From Granulosicoccus sp036478595 (GTDB taxonomy: Bacteria > Pseudomonadota > Gammaproteobacteria > Granulosicoccales > Granulosicoccaceae), in the NCBI GenBank assembly GCA_036478595.1, contig JAZGEF010000003.1, positions 164,780-228,779 of the forward strand: a stretch of DNA of 64,000 bases, in the 5' to 3' direction. The position numbers and the translations under genes are program-made. Below the pieces are notes generated by a model. It did not search any database. It was given only the letters and a program-made list of their open reading frames with translations, and was not told where the DNA came from. Every line of letters begins with the position of its first letter. The stretch's first letter is position 1. Below, in pieces: positions 1 to 10,157 of this stretch.

Positions 1-577
1 CAATGTTGGTCACAACCGCCATAACCGGGTTTAGATATAAAAATGACGCATCACTTTCGTCAGCTTCAGCAACCAACCATTCAGACTGGCCTAAATAGGC
101 GTTACGAGACGAACTATTAAGCTGGCCACCGATAACATAAGTAGGGTCGAAATCACCTTCGGTCAATATGCTTGCAACGAGGCTAGTGGTTGTGGTTTTA
201 CCGTGCGTACCTGCAACAGCGATACCTTGCTGAAAGCGCATTAGTTCTGCCAGCATCTCAGCGCGACGCACGATGGGTATGTGGAGTTCACGTGCACGTA
301 CTAATTCAGGGTTAGTTTCGGGCACTGCCGTTGATACCACTACTACATCAGCTGCTTCAACATGTTCAGCAGCATGGCCTTTCATCACGCTCACACCCAA
401 GCCTGCAAGCCGCTCTGTTAAGGCGTTACTACCAAGATCAGAGCCACTAACCTTAAAACCAAGATGGTGCATCACTTCTGCAATACCACCCATACCGACA
501 CCGCCAATGCCGATGAAGTGCATGCCTTGGATGCGGCGCATCTGGCTTTTAACTGCCGGCGAGATAGACACTACCAT
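1..577 (-). CDS. murC: UDP-N-acetylmuramate--L-alanine ligase (MurC), partial
   Basis: Cytoplasmic Mur ligase that adds L-alanine to UDP-MurNAc, using ATP. The gene runs off the left edge; only the first ~192 residues are visible. The N-terminal nucleotide-binding glycine loop (GIGGVGMGG, residues 22-30) and the ATP P-loop (GTHGKTT, residues 123-129) are present. The ATG at 575-577 shares one base with the murG stop (TAATG), matching the tight coupling of this operon. It is the last dcw gene seen here; ddl and ftsQAZ would be expected beyond the edge (known order, not seen). Confidence 0.95.
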   Translation of the reverse strand, partial: MVVSISPAVKSQMRRIQGMHFIGIGGVGMGGIAEVMHHLGFKVSGSDLGSNALTERLAGLGVSVMKGHAAEHVEAADVVVVSTAVPETNPELVRARELHIPIVRRAEMLAELMRFQQGIAVAGTHGKTTTTSLVASILTEGDFDPTYVIGGQLNSSSRNAYLGQSEWLVAEADESDASFLYLNPVMAVVTNI

Positions 578-1647
578 TAGCGTGATACCGCCTGCAGTGC
601 ATCGGCCAAGTGTTCGCTTGCCTGTGGTTTGTACATACCAACTGCCGCAGCTGCCATAACATCGATTGCTGCACGATCATTGGCAAGCCTTTCAATTTGC
701 TCGCTAAGCGATTGAGCATTGAGTTCGGTTTGTGGCAACAAGACAGCCGCCGATGCATCCGACAAATAACGGGCATTATGCGTTTGGTGATCATCTATGG
801 CATGTGGAAACGGCACCAACACGCTGGCAATTCCTACAGCGCTAATTTCGCTTACCGTCATTGCACCCGCTCGGCAAATGACCAAATCGGCCCAGCGATA
901 TGCGTCGCCAATGTCATCGATAAATGCATCAACACGCGCATCACCGGCATTATCGGTATAGCGTTGCTGTACCTGTGCTTGCTCAGTAACACCGGTTTGA
1001 TGCCAGACTGTTGCGACACCATCACTAAGCAATGCCATCGCTGCCGGCACTGTTTCGTTTAGTATTCTTGCGCCGCGACTGCCACCCACTACCAGCACCT
1101 TTAAAGAGGCATCAGTATCCGCTGTGCTACGTTGATCGACTACCTCGACGCTCTTACGCACCGGGTTACCCACGACAGTAGCTCGCTCATTTGAGAACGC
1201 ACCGGGCATTGCAGCGAAAACGCGAGTGGCGAATCGGCTTAACATTCGGTTTGTGGTGCCGGCAATAGCATTTTGTTCGTGCAACACCAGCGGTTTGCGC
1301 ATAAGTAGTGCCGCTAAACCCACTGGCCCCGATACAAAACCACCCATACCTAATACGGCACCGGGCTTAATGCCTTTTAGGATGCGTATGCTTTGCGCGC
1401 TGGCTTTTATAATTTTAAATGGGCTAAGTAGCAAGCCTAGCAATCCCTTACCACGTATGCCTTCTATGCTGATCCAGCGTATATCGAATTTGGCTTCCGG
1501 CACTAAGCGTGATTCCATTCCGTGACGCGTGCCAACCCATACCACGGGTACGGCACGATCGCGCAGCTCATTAGCAACAGCCAGCGCAGGAAATATATGC
1601 CCACCGGTGCCGCCCGCTGCAATCACAATCGGCTTATGTTGGTTCAT
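577..1647 (-). CDS. murG: Lipid II synthase GlcNAc transferase MurG
   Basis: Membrane-associated glycosyltransferase that transfers GlcNAc from UDP-GlcNAc to lipid I, giving lipid II. It has 356 residues, a normal length. The N-terminal phosphate-binding loop GGTGGH lies at residues 12-17, and the second glycine-rich loop (GGSRGA) opens the C-terminal Rossmann domain. The start overlaps the end of ftsW by four bases (ATGA); the stop overlaps the murC start by one base. Family assignment is secure. Confidence 0.97.
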   Translation of the reverse strand: MNQHKPIVIAAGGTGGHIFPALAVANELRDRAVPVVWVGTRHGMESRLVPEAKFDIRWISIEGIRGKGLLGLLLSPFKIIKASAQSIRILKGIKPGAVLGMGGFVSGPVGLAALLMRKPLVLHEQNAIAGTTNRMLSRFATRVFAAMPGAFSNERATVVGNPVRKSVEVVDQRSTADTDASLKVLVVGGSRGARILNETVPAAMALLSDGVATVWHQTGVTEQAQVQQRYTDNAGDARVDAFIDDIGDAYRWADLVICRAGAMTVSEISAVGIASVLVPFPHAIDDHQTHNARYLSDASAAVLLPQTELNAQSLSEQIERLANDRAAIDVMAAAAVGMYKPQASEHLADALQAVSR

Positions 1648-2852
1648 TTAGAACTCCGCCGTGGCTTAAGGCGTTGAATAGCAAATGCTCGTGTCTCAGC
1701 TTCGACTCGAAGTAGCAATGCAAAGCTTGCGGCGAATACCAGCGCACTACTACCACCGTAACTCATGAACGGCAATGTAATACCCTTAGTAGGCAACATT
1801 CCCATGTTCACACCAATATTAATAAACGCTTGCAAACCGATCCAGCCACCAATGCCCATGGCGATAAAACCAGCAAAGCGGTTGCCTTGCTCATCTGCTA
1901 TTCGCGCAAGTCGAAAACTGCGCCAAACAATGTAAGAGTAAACACAGATCAGCACTAGCGCACCGATCAAACCTAGCTCCTCACACAACACGGCGAACAG
2001 AAAATCGGTATGTGCTTCGGGCAAGTAAAAGAGTTTTTGTACACTACTACCCAAACCAACCCCACTGATGCTGCCAGAACCAATCGCAATCAGCGATTGC
2101 GTTAACTGGAAACCGCTGTTGAATGGATCTGAGAACGGATCAAGGAAACTGGCAAAGCGACGCATACGATACGGTGACACAACGATTAGCAAAGTGCCAA
2201 GCACGCTTAACACGCCGATAAGCGCTGCAAACTGAGTAAACCTAACACCAGCTACATAGAGCATGAGCAAAGCAGTACAGATGATCACGACCGCTGCGCC
2301 AAAGTCAGGCTCTAACAACAACAGCACACTGGCTGCGCAAATTAAACCTAAGGGGCGTGCAAAACCACCAAAGGTGGTTTGCACTAATTCGCCACGACGT
2401 ACTAGATAACCTGCCAGGTAAACGATGATAAATAATTTGGCGGATTCTGACACTTGCACGGTGAACAAACCAAGATCAATCCAGCGACGACTACCATTCA
2501 CCTCTTTACCAATGCCCGGTATCAAAACCAATAGCAAAAAGAACATCGACATGATAATCATGTGCGGGCCGTATTTTTCCCATACTGCCAATGGCAATTG
2601 GTACAAACCCAAACCCAAGCCCAAGCCCAAGATCAGAAAAAACAATTGTCGCTTGGCAAAATAGAACGGAGAACCATAATTTTGTGATGCGAACGCCATT
2701 GATGATGACGTGATCATGACCACGCCAAACAAAGCAAGCGCTAGAATAACCAACAGCAACGCGTGCCGACGCAGCAACAAGCTGCTATCAGGCTGCGTAT
2801 TAACACGCGGTGCCAAGCGCCCGGATGCAATTCTTGAAATCATCTCACTCAT
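1644..2852 (-). CDS. ftsW: Septal peptidoglycan polymerase FtsW (SEDS family)
   Basis: Polytopic inner-membrane SEDS glycosyltransferase that works with FtsI at the septum. I chose the ATG at 2852 (402 residues, MSEMISR...) because it makes an ATGA overlap with the murD stop; an upstream start at 2879 would reach 30 bases into murD. The conserved C-terminal SEDS segment (GMLPTKGITLPFMSYGGSS) is present. A run of Gly-Leu pairs in one membrane helix, from near-perfect hexamer repeats at about 2605-2635, is the only oddity. Confidence 0.96.
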   Translation of the reverse strand: MSEMISRIASGRLAPRVNTQPDSSLLLRRHALLLVILALALFGVVMITSSSMAFASQNYGSPFYFAKRQLFFLILGLGLGLGLYQLPLAVWEKYGPHMIIMSMFFLLLVLIPGIGKEVNGSRRWIDLGLFTVQVSESAKLFIIVYLAGYLVRRGELVQTTFGGFARPLGLICAASVLLLLEPDFGAAVVIICTALLMLYVAGVRFTQFAALIGVLSVLGTLLIVVSPYRMRRFASFLDPFSDPFNSGFQLTQSLIAIGSGSISGVGLGSSVQKLFYLPEAHTDFLFAVLCEELGLIGALVLICVYSYIVWRSFRLARIADEQGNRFAGFIAMGIGGWIGLQAFINIGVNMGMLPTKGITLPFMSYGGSSALVFAASFALLLRVEAETRAFAIQRLKPRRSSK

Positions 2853-4195
2853 GCAGCCAACGCCTGCACGGCTTCGCAAAAGCGAATTCCGCGTTGTTCG
2901 AAGTTGTCAAACATATCGAAGCTTGCACAAGCTGGTGACATCAACACAGCATCACCCGCGACTGCAATTTCGCTGGCGGCAAGCACCGCATCATTCATTG
3001 AATCGCAAAACCGCACATCAGCTAGATCTTGTAAGGCCTCAGCCATTAACTGACGATCACGACCAATCAATACCAACGCTTTGACGCACTTGGATACGGC
3101 GGGGCGCAGCGCTCGAAAATCAGCGCCCTTACCCAAACCACCCGCTATCAAGACAACAGGCCCCGGCATAGCCTCAATTGCTTTTTCACACGCATCGATG
3201 TTGGTACCTTTGGAATCGTTGTACCAAAGCACCTGATTAAGCTCGGCAACCAATTCAGTGCGGTGAGGCAAGCCTGCAAACGTATTGATACTGGCCTGTA
3301 GAATATTTTGATCAATATCAAGTGGTGCTAACAACGCCACAGTGGCAAGAGCATTAGCCCGATTATGCCGCCCAGGCAATCGGGTTGAAGAAAGCACTAG
3401 CAGTTCTTTATCGCCCTTGCATACCCAACACTTGTTATCCCGATCAATGCATCGGTAGTCGCTAGCATTGTTAGTATCAACGGCAAAATACGTTTCTGAA
3501 TTTGCCGAAAAACTGGCGGACACGGTGTCAGATATTGGCCAAGTTCGTGCATCATCACGATTAGCAATTACATGCTCGCAATTGTTATAGATATGACGCT
3601 TGACTTGCGCATAGTGCTCAAGCGAATCGTAGCGATCCATGTGGTCATCACTAATGTTAAGTACAGAAGCCGCGAGAGGCGCAAGCGACTCTGTTGACTC
3701 CAGCTGGTAGGACGACAACTCAAGCACATAAACATCAGCAGCCAAATTAATGCTATCCAACGCGGGCTTTCCGATATTGCCGCACAGTACCGCATCAATT
3801 TGAGTTTGCGCAAGAATATGCGCCATCCAACTAACCACTGTGCTCTTACCGTTTGAGCCGGTAACAGCAATAACAGGCTTATTCACAGCTGATGCAAATA
3901 ATTCGATATCGCCAATGACTTTTACGCCATTAGCCAAGGCCGCAACTAAAGCCGGATGCGATCGAGGCACACCTGGGCTTAATACAATGACACCAACCGC
4001 TGTAAACGTCGCTGCATCAAACTGCGTATGCAGCTGAGCCTCACCCAAGGCATAAGTGTCCTTACCTGGCTGCGCCTTTTCGTCAGCCACCGCAAAGGCA
4101 ACATCATTAGCTTGTAAGTAACGCACAACCGACCAACCGGTCACACCGAGGCCAACCACTAATACTTTTTGCTTATGTAGCTGTTCAGATTTCAT
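2849..4195 (-). CDS. murD: UDP-MurNAc-L-alanine--D-glutamate ligase (MurD)
   Basis: Cytoplasmic ligase adding D-glutamate to UDP-MurNAc-L-Ala. The start at 4195 (MKSEQLHKQK..., 448 residues) makes a TGATG junction with the mraY stop; the frame stays open upstream to 4252, but that would extend into mraY. The glycine-rich N-terminal Rossmann motif VVGLGVTG (residues 13-20) and the ATP P-loop TGSNGKST (residues 112-119) are visible, and length is normal. Confidence 0.96.
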   Translation of the reverse strand: MKSEQLHKQKVLVVGLGVTGWSVVRYLQANDVAFAVADEKAQPGKDTYALGEAQLHTQFDAATFTAVGVIVLSPGVPRSHPALVAALANGVKVIGDIELFASAVNKPVIAVTGSNGKSTVVSWMAHILAQTQIDAVLCGNIGKPALDSINLAADVYVLELSSYQLESTESLAPLAASVLNISDDHMDRYDSLEHYAQVKRHIYNNCEHVIANRDDARTWPISDTVSASFSANSETYFAVDTNNASDYRCIDRDNKCWVCKGDKELLVLSSTRLPGRHNRANALATVALLAPLDIDQNILQASINTFAGLPHRTELVAELNQVLWYNDSKGTNIDACEKAIEAMPGPVVLIAGGLGKGADFRALRPAVSKCVKALVLIGRDRQLMAEALQDLADVRFCDSMNDAVLAASEIAVAGDAVLMSPACASFDMFDNFEQRGIRFCEAVQALAA

Positions 4196-5277
4196 CAGCG
4201 GATCTTCAAAGTTGACAAACCAATCAGCACCAACACAACAGTGATGATCCAAAACCGCACAATTATGCGCGGCTCAGGCCAACCCTTGAGTTCGAAGTGA
4301 TGATGAATCGGCGCCATCCGAAACACACGCTTGCCAGTAAGCTTAAATGATGCAACCTGCACTATCACTGACACCGCTTCCATAACAAACACGCCACCCA
4401 TAATAAAAAGCACGAGCTCTTGCCGCACCATGATGGCAACTGCGCCTAAGGCGGCACCGATAGACAAGGCACCTACATCACCCATAAATACTTGCGCTGG
4501 ATAGGTGTTAAACCACAAAAAACCCAAACCTGCCCCTGCCATAGCACTACAAAAAACAGTGAGCTCACCTGCGCCTTTTATATTTGGAATAAGGAGGTAA
4601 TCAGCAAACACTGCGTGCCCTGCTAGGTAGGCAATTATTCCAAGCCCTGAAGCCACCATCACCGATGGCAAAATGGCCAATCCATCCAAACCATCTGTTA
4701 AGTTAACAGCGTTGCTGCTACCCACAATGACTAAAAATGCGAAAGGAACAAACATCCAACCCAGTGGAATTGCTACGTTTTTGAAAAATGGAACAATCAA
4801 TTCAAGTTCGGACCGATCGGCAGTTGTTGCATAAAACGCAATCACCGCCAGGCCCGCAATCAGAGTTTGAGATATCAATTTTTCGCGCGCTGTTAAGCCA
4901 ACCGAATTTGACAAGATAACTTTACGGTAGTCGTCAACCCAACCTACTGCAGCAAAACCAATGGTAACAAACAGGACAAACCAAACTTGCTTGGTTGAAA
5001 GATCCGCCCATAACAAGGTACTGAACACAACAGACATGATGATCATCGCGCCGCCCATCGTAGGCGTACCCGCTTTAACCAGATGCGATTGCGGGCCATC
5101 ATCACGCACTGATTGACCAATATTGGCACTGGTTAACCAATTAATAAGTACTGGGCCTAATACCAAGCTGATCAGCAAGGCAGTAAGGGCCGAAAAAATA
5201 ACCCGCACAGTGATGTATTGCAGCACGCCAAAACCACTATTAGCTTCGGTTAACCAGTCGCCTAGCAGGATTATCAT
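4195..5277 (-). CDS. mraY: Phospho-MurNAc-pentapeptide translocase (MraY)
   Basis: Integral membrane enzyme that couples phospho-MurNAc-pentapeptide to undecaprenyl phosphate to make lipid I. It has 360 residues with about ten hydrophobic helices, the catalytic motif NLTDGLDGLA, the FMGDVG loop and the C-terminal HHHFELKGW loop typical of MraY. Start and stop overlap murF (4 bases) and murD (1 base). Confidence 0.97.
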   Translation of the reverse strand: MIILLGDWLTEANSGFGVLQYITVRVIFSALTALLISLVLGPVLINWLTSANIGQSVRDDGPQSHLVKAGTPTMGGAMIIMSVVFSTLLWADLSTKQVWFVLFVTIGFAAVGWVDDYRKVILSNSVGLTAREKLISQTLIAGLAVIAFYATTADRSELELIVPFFKNVAIPLGWMFVPFAFLVIVGSSNAVNLTDGLDGLAILPSVMVASGLGIIAYLAGHAVFADYLLIPNIKGAGELTVFCSAMAGAGLGFLWFNTYPAQVFMGDVGALSIGAALGAVAIMVRQELVLFIMGGVFVMEAVSVIVQVASFKLTGKRVFRMAPIHHHFELKGWPEPRIIVRFWIITVVLVLIGLSTLKIR

Positions 5278-6650
5278 ATGACAACCCCTGGAACCACGTC
5301 ATTAACCCGTGTGTTCAACACCGGTGGCTCATTTGCCAGCAAGGCATCAACAAGGCGATCCATGCGCGCGCCTCTCGAACCTTTCAATAACACCGAAGTT
5401 TTTACATCCAGTTCAGGCAATAAATTTTCAAGCAAATCTTCTTGCGACGCAAAATGTCGGCCGCAGCTACTAGCCGAAGACGCATGCTGCGCCAAACTAC
5501 CGACTGTCCATACTGCATCAATTTTTTTTCGTTTAGCATACAAACCAACGCTTTTGTGCAGTTGCACGGATTCATCACCTAGTTCTAGCATGTCTCCTAG
5601 AATCAAAATCCGCTTACCTTCTATATTTGCTAACACATCAATCCCTGCTCGAACTGATGCAGGATTTGCATTGTAGGAATCATCAATTAGAGTACTGCCC
5701 GCGGCACCCGGCTTTTGCTCAAGACGTCGTGCGACTGGCCTAACAGAGGCAAGCCCTGCTTGAATAGTGTCAGATTGTGCATCCAGACATTGAACCGCTG
5801 CTATTGCAGCAAGTGCATTGACGCGATTGTGATCGCCTAGTAGTGAAAATGAAATATCGAACGCATCGCCAACGCCTTCCACTCTAAAACCATCACCTCG
5901 GCCTGCGTGTACATCGGCGTCTTCGCTTTTACCGAATGTGCAAATGCGGAATTCAGATGCTGCAGTTTCAAGAATATCGGCGCGAACATCATCCGCATAA
6001 AGCACTGCCCAGCCATCATCTTCTAGGCCTGAAAATATTTCACTTTTTGCCTTGGCTATTTCTAGCAAACTGCCAAAGCCTTCTAAATGAGCCGCTTCAG
6101 TATTGGTGATGACCGCAACATCAGGTGACGCCAATCGGCTTAGTACTTTAATTTCGCCCGGGTGGTTAGCACCCATCTCGATAACCGCATATTGATGCGC
6201 TTGACGCAGCTTTAGTAAGGTTAATGGCACACCAATTTCGTTGTTTAGGTTGCCCTCTGTTGCCAACACAGGCCCCAGCTGCCGTAAGATTGCCGCAATG
6301 AGCTCCTTGACTGTCGTTTTGCCATTACTGCCCGTTATCGCAATTGTTGGCACTTGATGGCCCCGAGCCCATAAGCTTGATAGTTGCTGAAGTGCAAGTA
6401 GCGTATTTGCCACTTGCAGGCAAGGCTTGTTAGTATTCACAGGCTTGTTAACAACAAATCCAGCGGCTCCGAGCTCTGCGGCTTGCTCAATGTAATCATG
6501 GCCATCGAAATTCTCGCCCTGCAGAGCGATATAAATATCCCCTGAGTTTAGCGTTCGAGTATCGGTACTAAAACTATTGAGTTGCAAGTCATCGCCGCTT
6601 AACTGTGCATTCAACGGTTCAATGCAATCTGAAAACATTAAACGAAACAT
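5274..6650 (-). CDS. murF: UDP-MurNAc-tripeptide--D-Ala-D-Ala ligase (MurF)
   Basis: Adds the D-Ala-D-Ala dipeptide to complete the UDP-MurNAc-pentapeptide. The ATG at 6650 (MFRLMFSD..., 458 residues) gives a TGATG junction with the murE stop and fits the operon's pattern; a GTG two codons upstream (6656) is the alternative. The P-loop TGSNGKTT and the three-domain Mur-ligase length are present. Confidence 0.95.
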   Translation of the reverse strand: MFRLMFSDCIEPLNAQLSGDDLQLNSFSTDTRTLNSGDIYIALQGENFDGHDYIEQAAELGAAGFVVNKPVNTNKPCLQVANTLLALQQLSSLWARGHQVPTIAITGSNGKTTVKELIAAILRQLGPVLATEGNLNNEIGVPLTLLKLRQAHQYAVIEMGANHPGEIKVLSRLASPDVAVITNTEAAHLEGFGSLLEIAKAKSEIFSGLEDDGWAVLYADDVRADILETAASEFRICTFGKSEDADVHAGRGDGFRVEGVGDAFDISFSLLGDHNRVNALAAIAAVQCLDAQSDTIQAGLASVRPVARRLEQKPGAAGSTLIDDSYNANPASVRAGIDVLANIEGKRILILGDMLELGDESVQLHKSVGLYAKRKKIDAVWTVGSLAQHASSASSCGRHFASQEDLLENLLPELDVKTSVLLKGSRGARMDRLVDALLANEPPVLNTRVNDVVPGVVI

Positions 6651-8155
6651 CAGCACGCCTCCTGCAACAGCGCATCAACAACTAATCGATCACTGAACGG
6701 CAAACGCTTTCCATTGTTAATCTGATAATCCTCATGGCCTTTCCCTGCGATTAATACCACATCGTTTTCAGCAGCTGTCGTAATCGCATAAGCGATAGCC
6801 TCACGTCGATCAGCAATAACAATCGCGGCTTGTGGGTTTTGCATGCCACTTAATATGGCGTCAATGATTGATTGCGACGACTCCCAACGCGGATTGTCAT
6901 CGGTGACAATCACATGGTTCGCAGCTTCTGCAGCTCGCCCCATTGGTAACCGTTTACCTTTGTCTCTATCACCACCACAACCAAACACTACCCACAACAC
7001 ACCATCGGCGTGATCGCGCAGGGCTGCGATAGCTGATTGGAGCGCTTGCGGTGTATGGGCAAAGTCAACTACCACTGTTGGCCGGCCCTTAGCACTGAAT
7101 TGTTCCATTCTGCCAGGCACCGCTTGCAACGCACCCAAGGCATTGGCCGAATCATTAGCTGCATGGCCCAAGGCCAGAAGCACTCCATGGCAGGCCAATA
7201 AGTTTTCGACATTAAAGCGTCCAAATAATCCACTCGTTACAGTGTGTGACTGGCTTTCATCAACAAGATCAAATTGAATACCCGCCGCCGTTAACTGAAT
7301 ATCGCGCCCCTCAATTAACGCATGCGTGTTGTCACTGCCAGCACTGCTTGCAGACTTGCTGGTAAAGGCATAACCAGGAATTGTTGACTCGGCTAATAAT
7401 TCAGCGCCTAGCTCATCGTGCCGATTAACAACAATTGCACGTAAACTGGGCCAACTAAACAACTGCGCCTTGGCAGCTTTGTAGTGCTCTAGTGTTTGGT
7501 GGTAATCAAGATGATCGCGGCCGATGTTGGTCAGTACCGCAACGTCAATAGCGACATCATCCAGACGCCCTTCTGAAATACCGTGCGACGAAGCTTCAAG
7601 CGCCACCGTGGCCGCACCCTGTGCCCGAAGTTCTGCAAGCATGCGCTGCAAACTAACTGCGTCTGGTGTCGTGAGTGCCGTAGAGGCAAGTTCATCAACA
7701 CCCCAGCCAAGCGTGCCGATATATCCACAGCTATGCCCAAGTTGGCGCAATGCTGTGGCTATAAATAGACAAACCGAGGTTTTACCATCCGTGCCCGTTA
7801 CTGCAACAACATTTAAATGCTGGCTTGGCCGGCCATAAAAATCAGCGGCAATTTCACCAACGCGATTTTTTAACTGCGGTACTTTACCAACAACAATGCC
7901 TGCTACACGTAACTGCTGTAGCGCTGCGTCGAAGCTATCATCTAGGTGCTCATCAATAAGTACGGCCGCCGCTTGGCTGTTAATTACTTGCTCAACAAAT
8001 GCCAAACCATGAGTCGTAGCCCCGGCTACCGCCAGATAAAGATCACCCGCACCCAGCAAACGACTATCCAATGCCACGCCAGAAACCATGACATCAGGCA
8101 TATCTGCGATGTCGCTCATCAAGTTAGCGAGTGACTGCGACCGGCGAATCGTCAT
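6650..8155 (-). CDS. murE: UDP-MurNAc-dipeptide--meso-DAP ligase (MurE)
   Basis: Adds the third stem-peptide residue. The DNPR motif in the C-terminal domain (within TDDNPRWES) is the known signature of meso-diaminopimelate specificity, so this organism should have Gram-negative-type DAP peptidoglycan. The P-loop TGTDGKTS is near residue 120. The protein has 501 residues; the ATG at 8155 overlaps the ftsI stop (ATGA). Confidence 0.96.
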   Translation of the reverse strand: MTIRRSQSLANLMSDIADMPDVMVSGVALDSRLLGAGDLYLAVAGATTHGLAFVEQVINSQAAAVLIDEHLDDSFDAALQQLRVAGIVVGKVPQLKNRVGEIAADFYGRPSQHLNVVAVTGTDGKTSVCLFIATALRQLGHSCGYIGTLGWGVDELASTALTTPDAVSLQRMLAELRAQGAATVALEASSHGISEGRLDDVAIDVAVLTNIGRDHLDYHQTLEHYKAAKAQLFSWPSLRAIVVNRHDELGAELLAESTIPGYAFTSKSASSAGSDNTHALIEGRDIQLTAAGIQFDLVDESQSHTVTSGLFGRFNVENLLACHGVLLALGHAANDSANALGALQAVPGRMEQFSAKGRPTVVVDFAHTPQALQSAIAALRDHADGVLWVVFGCGGDRDKGKRLPMGRAAEAANHVIVTDDNPRWESSQSIIDAILSGMQNPQAAIVIADRREAIAYAITTAAENDVVLIAGKGHEDYQINNGKRLPFSDRLVVDALLQEAC

Positions 8156-9873
8156 GAACGATCACCTTGCTGATTCAATAGTTGAGCACGGTGGTCATCG
8201 ATATCATCAGGCTCTACACCTTGTAGCCGCAAAGCATGCGACATGACATTAGCAAACACGGGGGCTGCTACTACGCTACCAAAATGCTGTCCGGCTTTTG
8301 GATCATGTACCACAACCACAACGGCAATCTCTGGTCGCGACGCAGGAGCAAAGCCTGCGAACACTGACACATATCGATCTTCTGCATAACCGCCACTTTG
8401 TGACCTGTGTGATGTGCCCGTTTTACCCGCAATACGATAGCCTGGCACCTTAGCTCGAGTGCCCGTGCCATCAGTCACCACCGCTTCAAGCATGCTGCTA
8501 ACTTCGCTAGCAATCTCTTTATCAACAACACGACGCCCAGCCGGGTTTTCAGGCTGCGCAATAAACGAAACCGTAGGCATGACCCCGCCATTGGCCAATG
8601 CAGCATAGGCGCGTACCAGCTGCAAGGCGGACACCGATATGCCATAACCGTAGGACACACTGGCTTGCTCTATGTGATGCCATAACGTGGGGTGATTAAA
8701 ATAACCCGCAACCTCACCCGGAAATTCACTACCCGGTGGGCGACCAAAACCAAAGGCATCAAACACGGACCACATCTGCTCCGGGTCGAGTTGAGTAGCC
8801 ACCTTGCTAATACCCACGTTGCTTGACTTGCGTACGATGCCACGTAGATCCAACCAGCCATTGTCACGCGAATCGCTAATCTTGTATTTGCCAATTTCAT
8901 AATGCCCTGGCGACGTAAATACAATGTCATCGGGTTTAAAGTCACCCGAGTCGAGTGCAGCGGCTATCGTAAAAGGCTTCATGGTTGAGCCAGGCTCAAA
9001 AACATCTGTGATCGAGCGATTGCGTTGACGGCCACCGGCTCGATCTTTCAGGTCGTTCGGGTTGTAACTTGGGTAATTAGCCATTGCCAGCACTTCACCG
9101 GTTTTGACATCCATTACCACAACTGAACCAGATTCCGCCTGTTGCTTGGCAACAGCATCGCGCAATACACTGTTGGTAAAGTATTGCAGCTGCTTGTCAA
9201 TGGAGAGCCTTAGCTCTTTACCCGGGACCGCGGCTTCAACGATATCCATGCTGGCGATTTCGCGACCATTCAAATCTCGAATGACGCGACGCAAACCAGG
9301 CTGACCTTTCAGCCAATCGTTATAGGCAAGCTCTAAACCCTCACGACCCACGTCATCAATATCAGTAAAACCGACAACATGCGATGCGGCCTGACCACTT
9401 GGATAATAACGACGAAACTCTCGTTGAGTTGATAGCTCAGAGACGCGTAAGTCCATCACCTTGGTCGCAACATCGGGTGTGACATGACGCTTAATGTAAA
9501 CAAACTCCTTGCCGCGCGATGCCGCTGTATCGATACGCTTTTGCAATCTGGCGGGATCAAGCCCTAGTAAGGATGCTACCTCACGCATCGCCGCTGGCTG
9601 CTTGATCAGCGAGCGCGGGTCACCCCAAACACTCTGAATAGGGGTGCTAACCGCGAGCGCCTCACCGTGACGGTCTAGCAAGTTGCCGCGATTTGCAGGA
9701 ATCGACACGACCCGCTGCTGGCGCATATCACCTTCACCACGATAAAATTCATGGTCAAACACTTGCAGGTACACAGCACGTACAACCAAGCACGACGCCA
9801 TAACAAAAAACAACACCAGCACTTCGCGTCTGCGGCGAGTCCAATTTTTACGAAGCTTTTTAGTGCGAGCCAT
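8152..9873 (-). CDS. ftsI: Septal transpeptidase FtsI (PBP3)
   Basis: Class B penicillin-binding protein that crosslinks septal peptidoglycan with FtsW. It has a short basic cytoplasmic tail, one N-terminal membrane helix (about 17-37), a PBP dimer domain, and a transpeptidase domain with all three active-site motifs: S296-T-M-K299, S350-S-N352 and K484-T-G486. Length 573 is typical. It abuts ftsL (shared base at 9873). Confidence 0.97.
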   Translation of the reverse strand: MARTKKLRKNWTRRRREVLVLFFVMASCLVVRAVYLQVFDHEFYRGEGDMRQQRVVSIPANRGNLLDRHGEALAVSTPIQSVWGDPRSLIKQPAAMREVASLLGLDPARLQKRIDTAASRGKEFVYIKRHVTPDVATKVMDLRVSELSTQREFRRYYPSGQAASHVVGFTDIDDVGREGLELAYNDWLKGQPGLRRVIRDLNGREIASMDIVEAAVPGKELRLSIDKQLQYFTNSVLRDAVAKQQAESGSVVVMDVKTGEVLAMANYPSYNPNDLKDRAGGRQRNRSITDVFEPGSTMKPFTIAAALDSGDFKPDDIVFTSPGHYEIGKYKISDSRDNGWLDLRGIVRKSSNVGISKVATQLDPEQMWSVFDAFGFGRPPGSEFPGEVAGYFNHPTLWHHIEQASVSYGYGISVSALQLVRAYAALANGGVMPTVSFIAQPENPAGRRVVDKEIASEVSSMLEAVVTDGTGTRAKVPGYRIAGKTGTSHRSQSGGYAEDRYVSVFAGFAPASRPEIAVVVVVHDPKAGQHFGSVVAAPVFANVMSHALRLQGVEPDDIDDHRAQLLNQQGDRS

Positions 9874-10157
9874 CAGTTAGCGTTCTCAACATGTCGCACT
9901 AATATTTTAGAATCATCGAGACCTGGCAGCACCATGCCCAGGCGATCACGTGCTGTTCGTTCCACCAAACCATGCTCGGAAAATGTACCCTCTTCAATTT
10001 GTAACTGACTCCACTGCACATCCAGCTCATCTATTTGATATTGATTTCTGCTGATGTCAGTAGTGGCACGACGACTCAGGTGTTTGCTGTAAACCACGGC
10101 GACTGCAGTACAAAAATTTGCGGCGGCTAGGGCTGCAACTATCACCAAGGTCTTCAT
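9873..10157 (-). CDS. ftsL: Cell division protein FtsL
   Basis: Small bitopic divisome protein (94 residues) with one N-terminal membrane helix (about 3-23) followed by a coiled-coil-like periplasmic stretch; it partners FtsB and FtsQ and activates FtsWI. Sequence conservation of FtsL is low, so the call rests on size, topology and position between rsmH and ftsI. Start overlaps rsmH by four bases. Confidence 0.9.
   Translation of the reverse strand: MKTLVIVAALAAANFCTAVAVVYSKHLSRRATTDISRNQYQIDELDVQWSQLQIEEGTFSEHGLVERTARDRLGMVLPGLDDSKILVRHVENAN

Noticed and set aside
2600..2640. Hexamer repeat as a separate element
   Set aside because: It lies within ftsW and encodes a Gly-Leu run of a membrane helix; in frame and tolerated.
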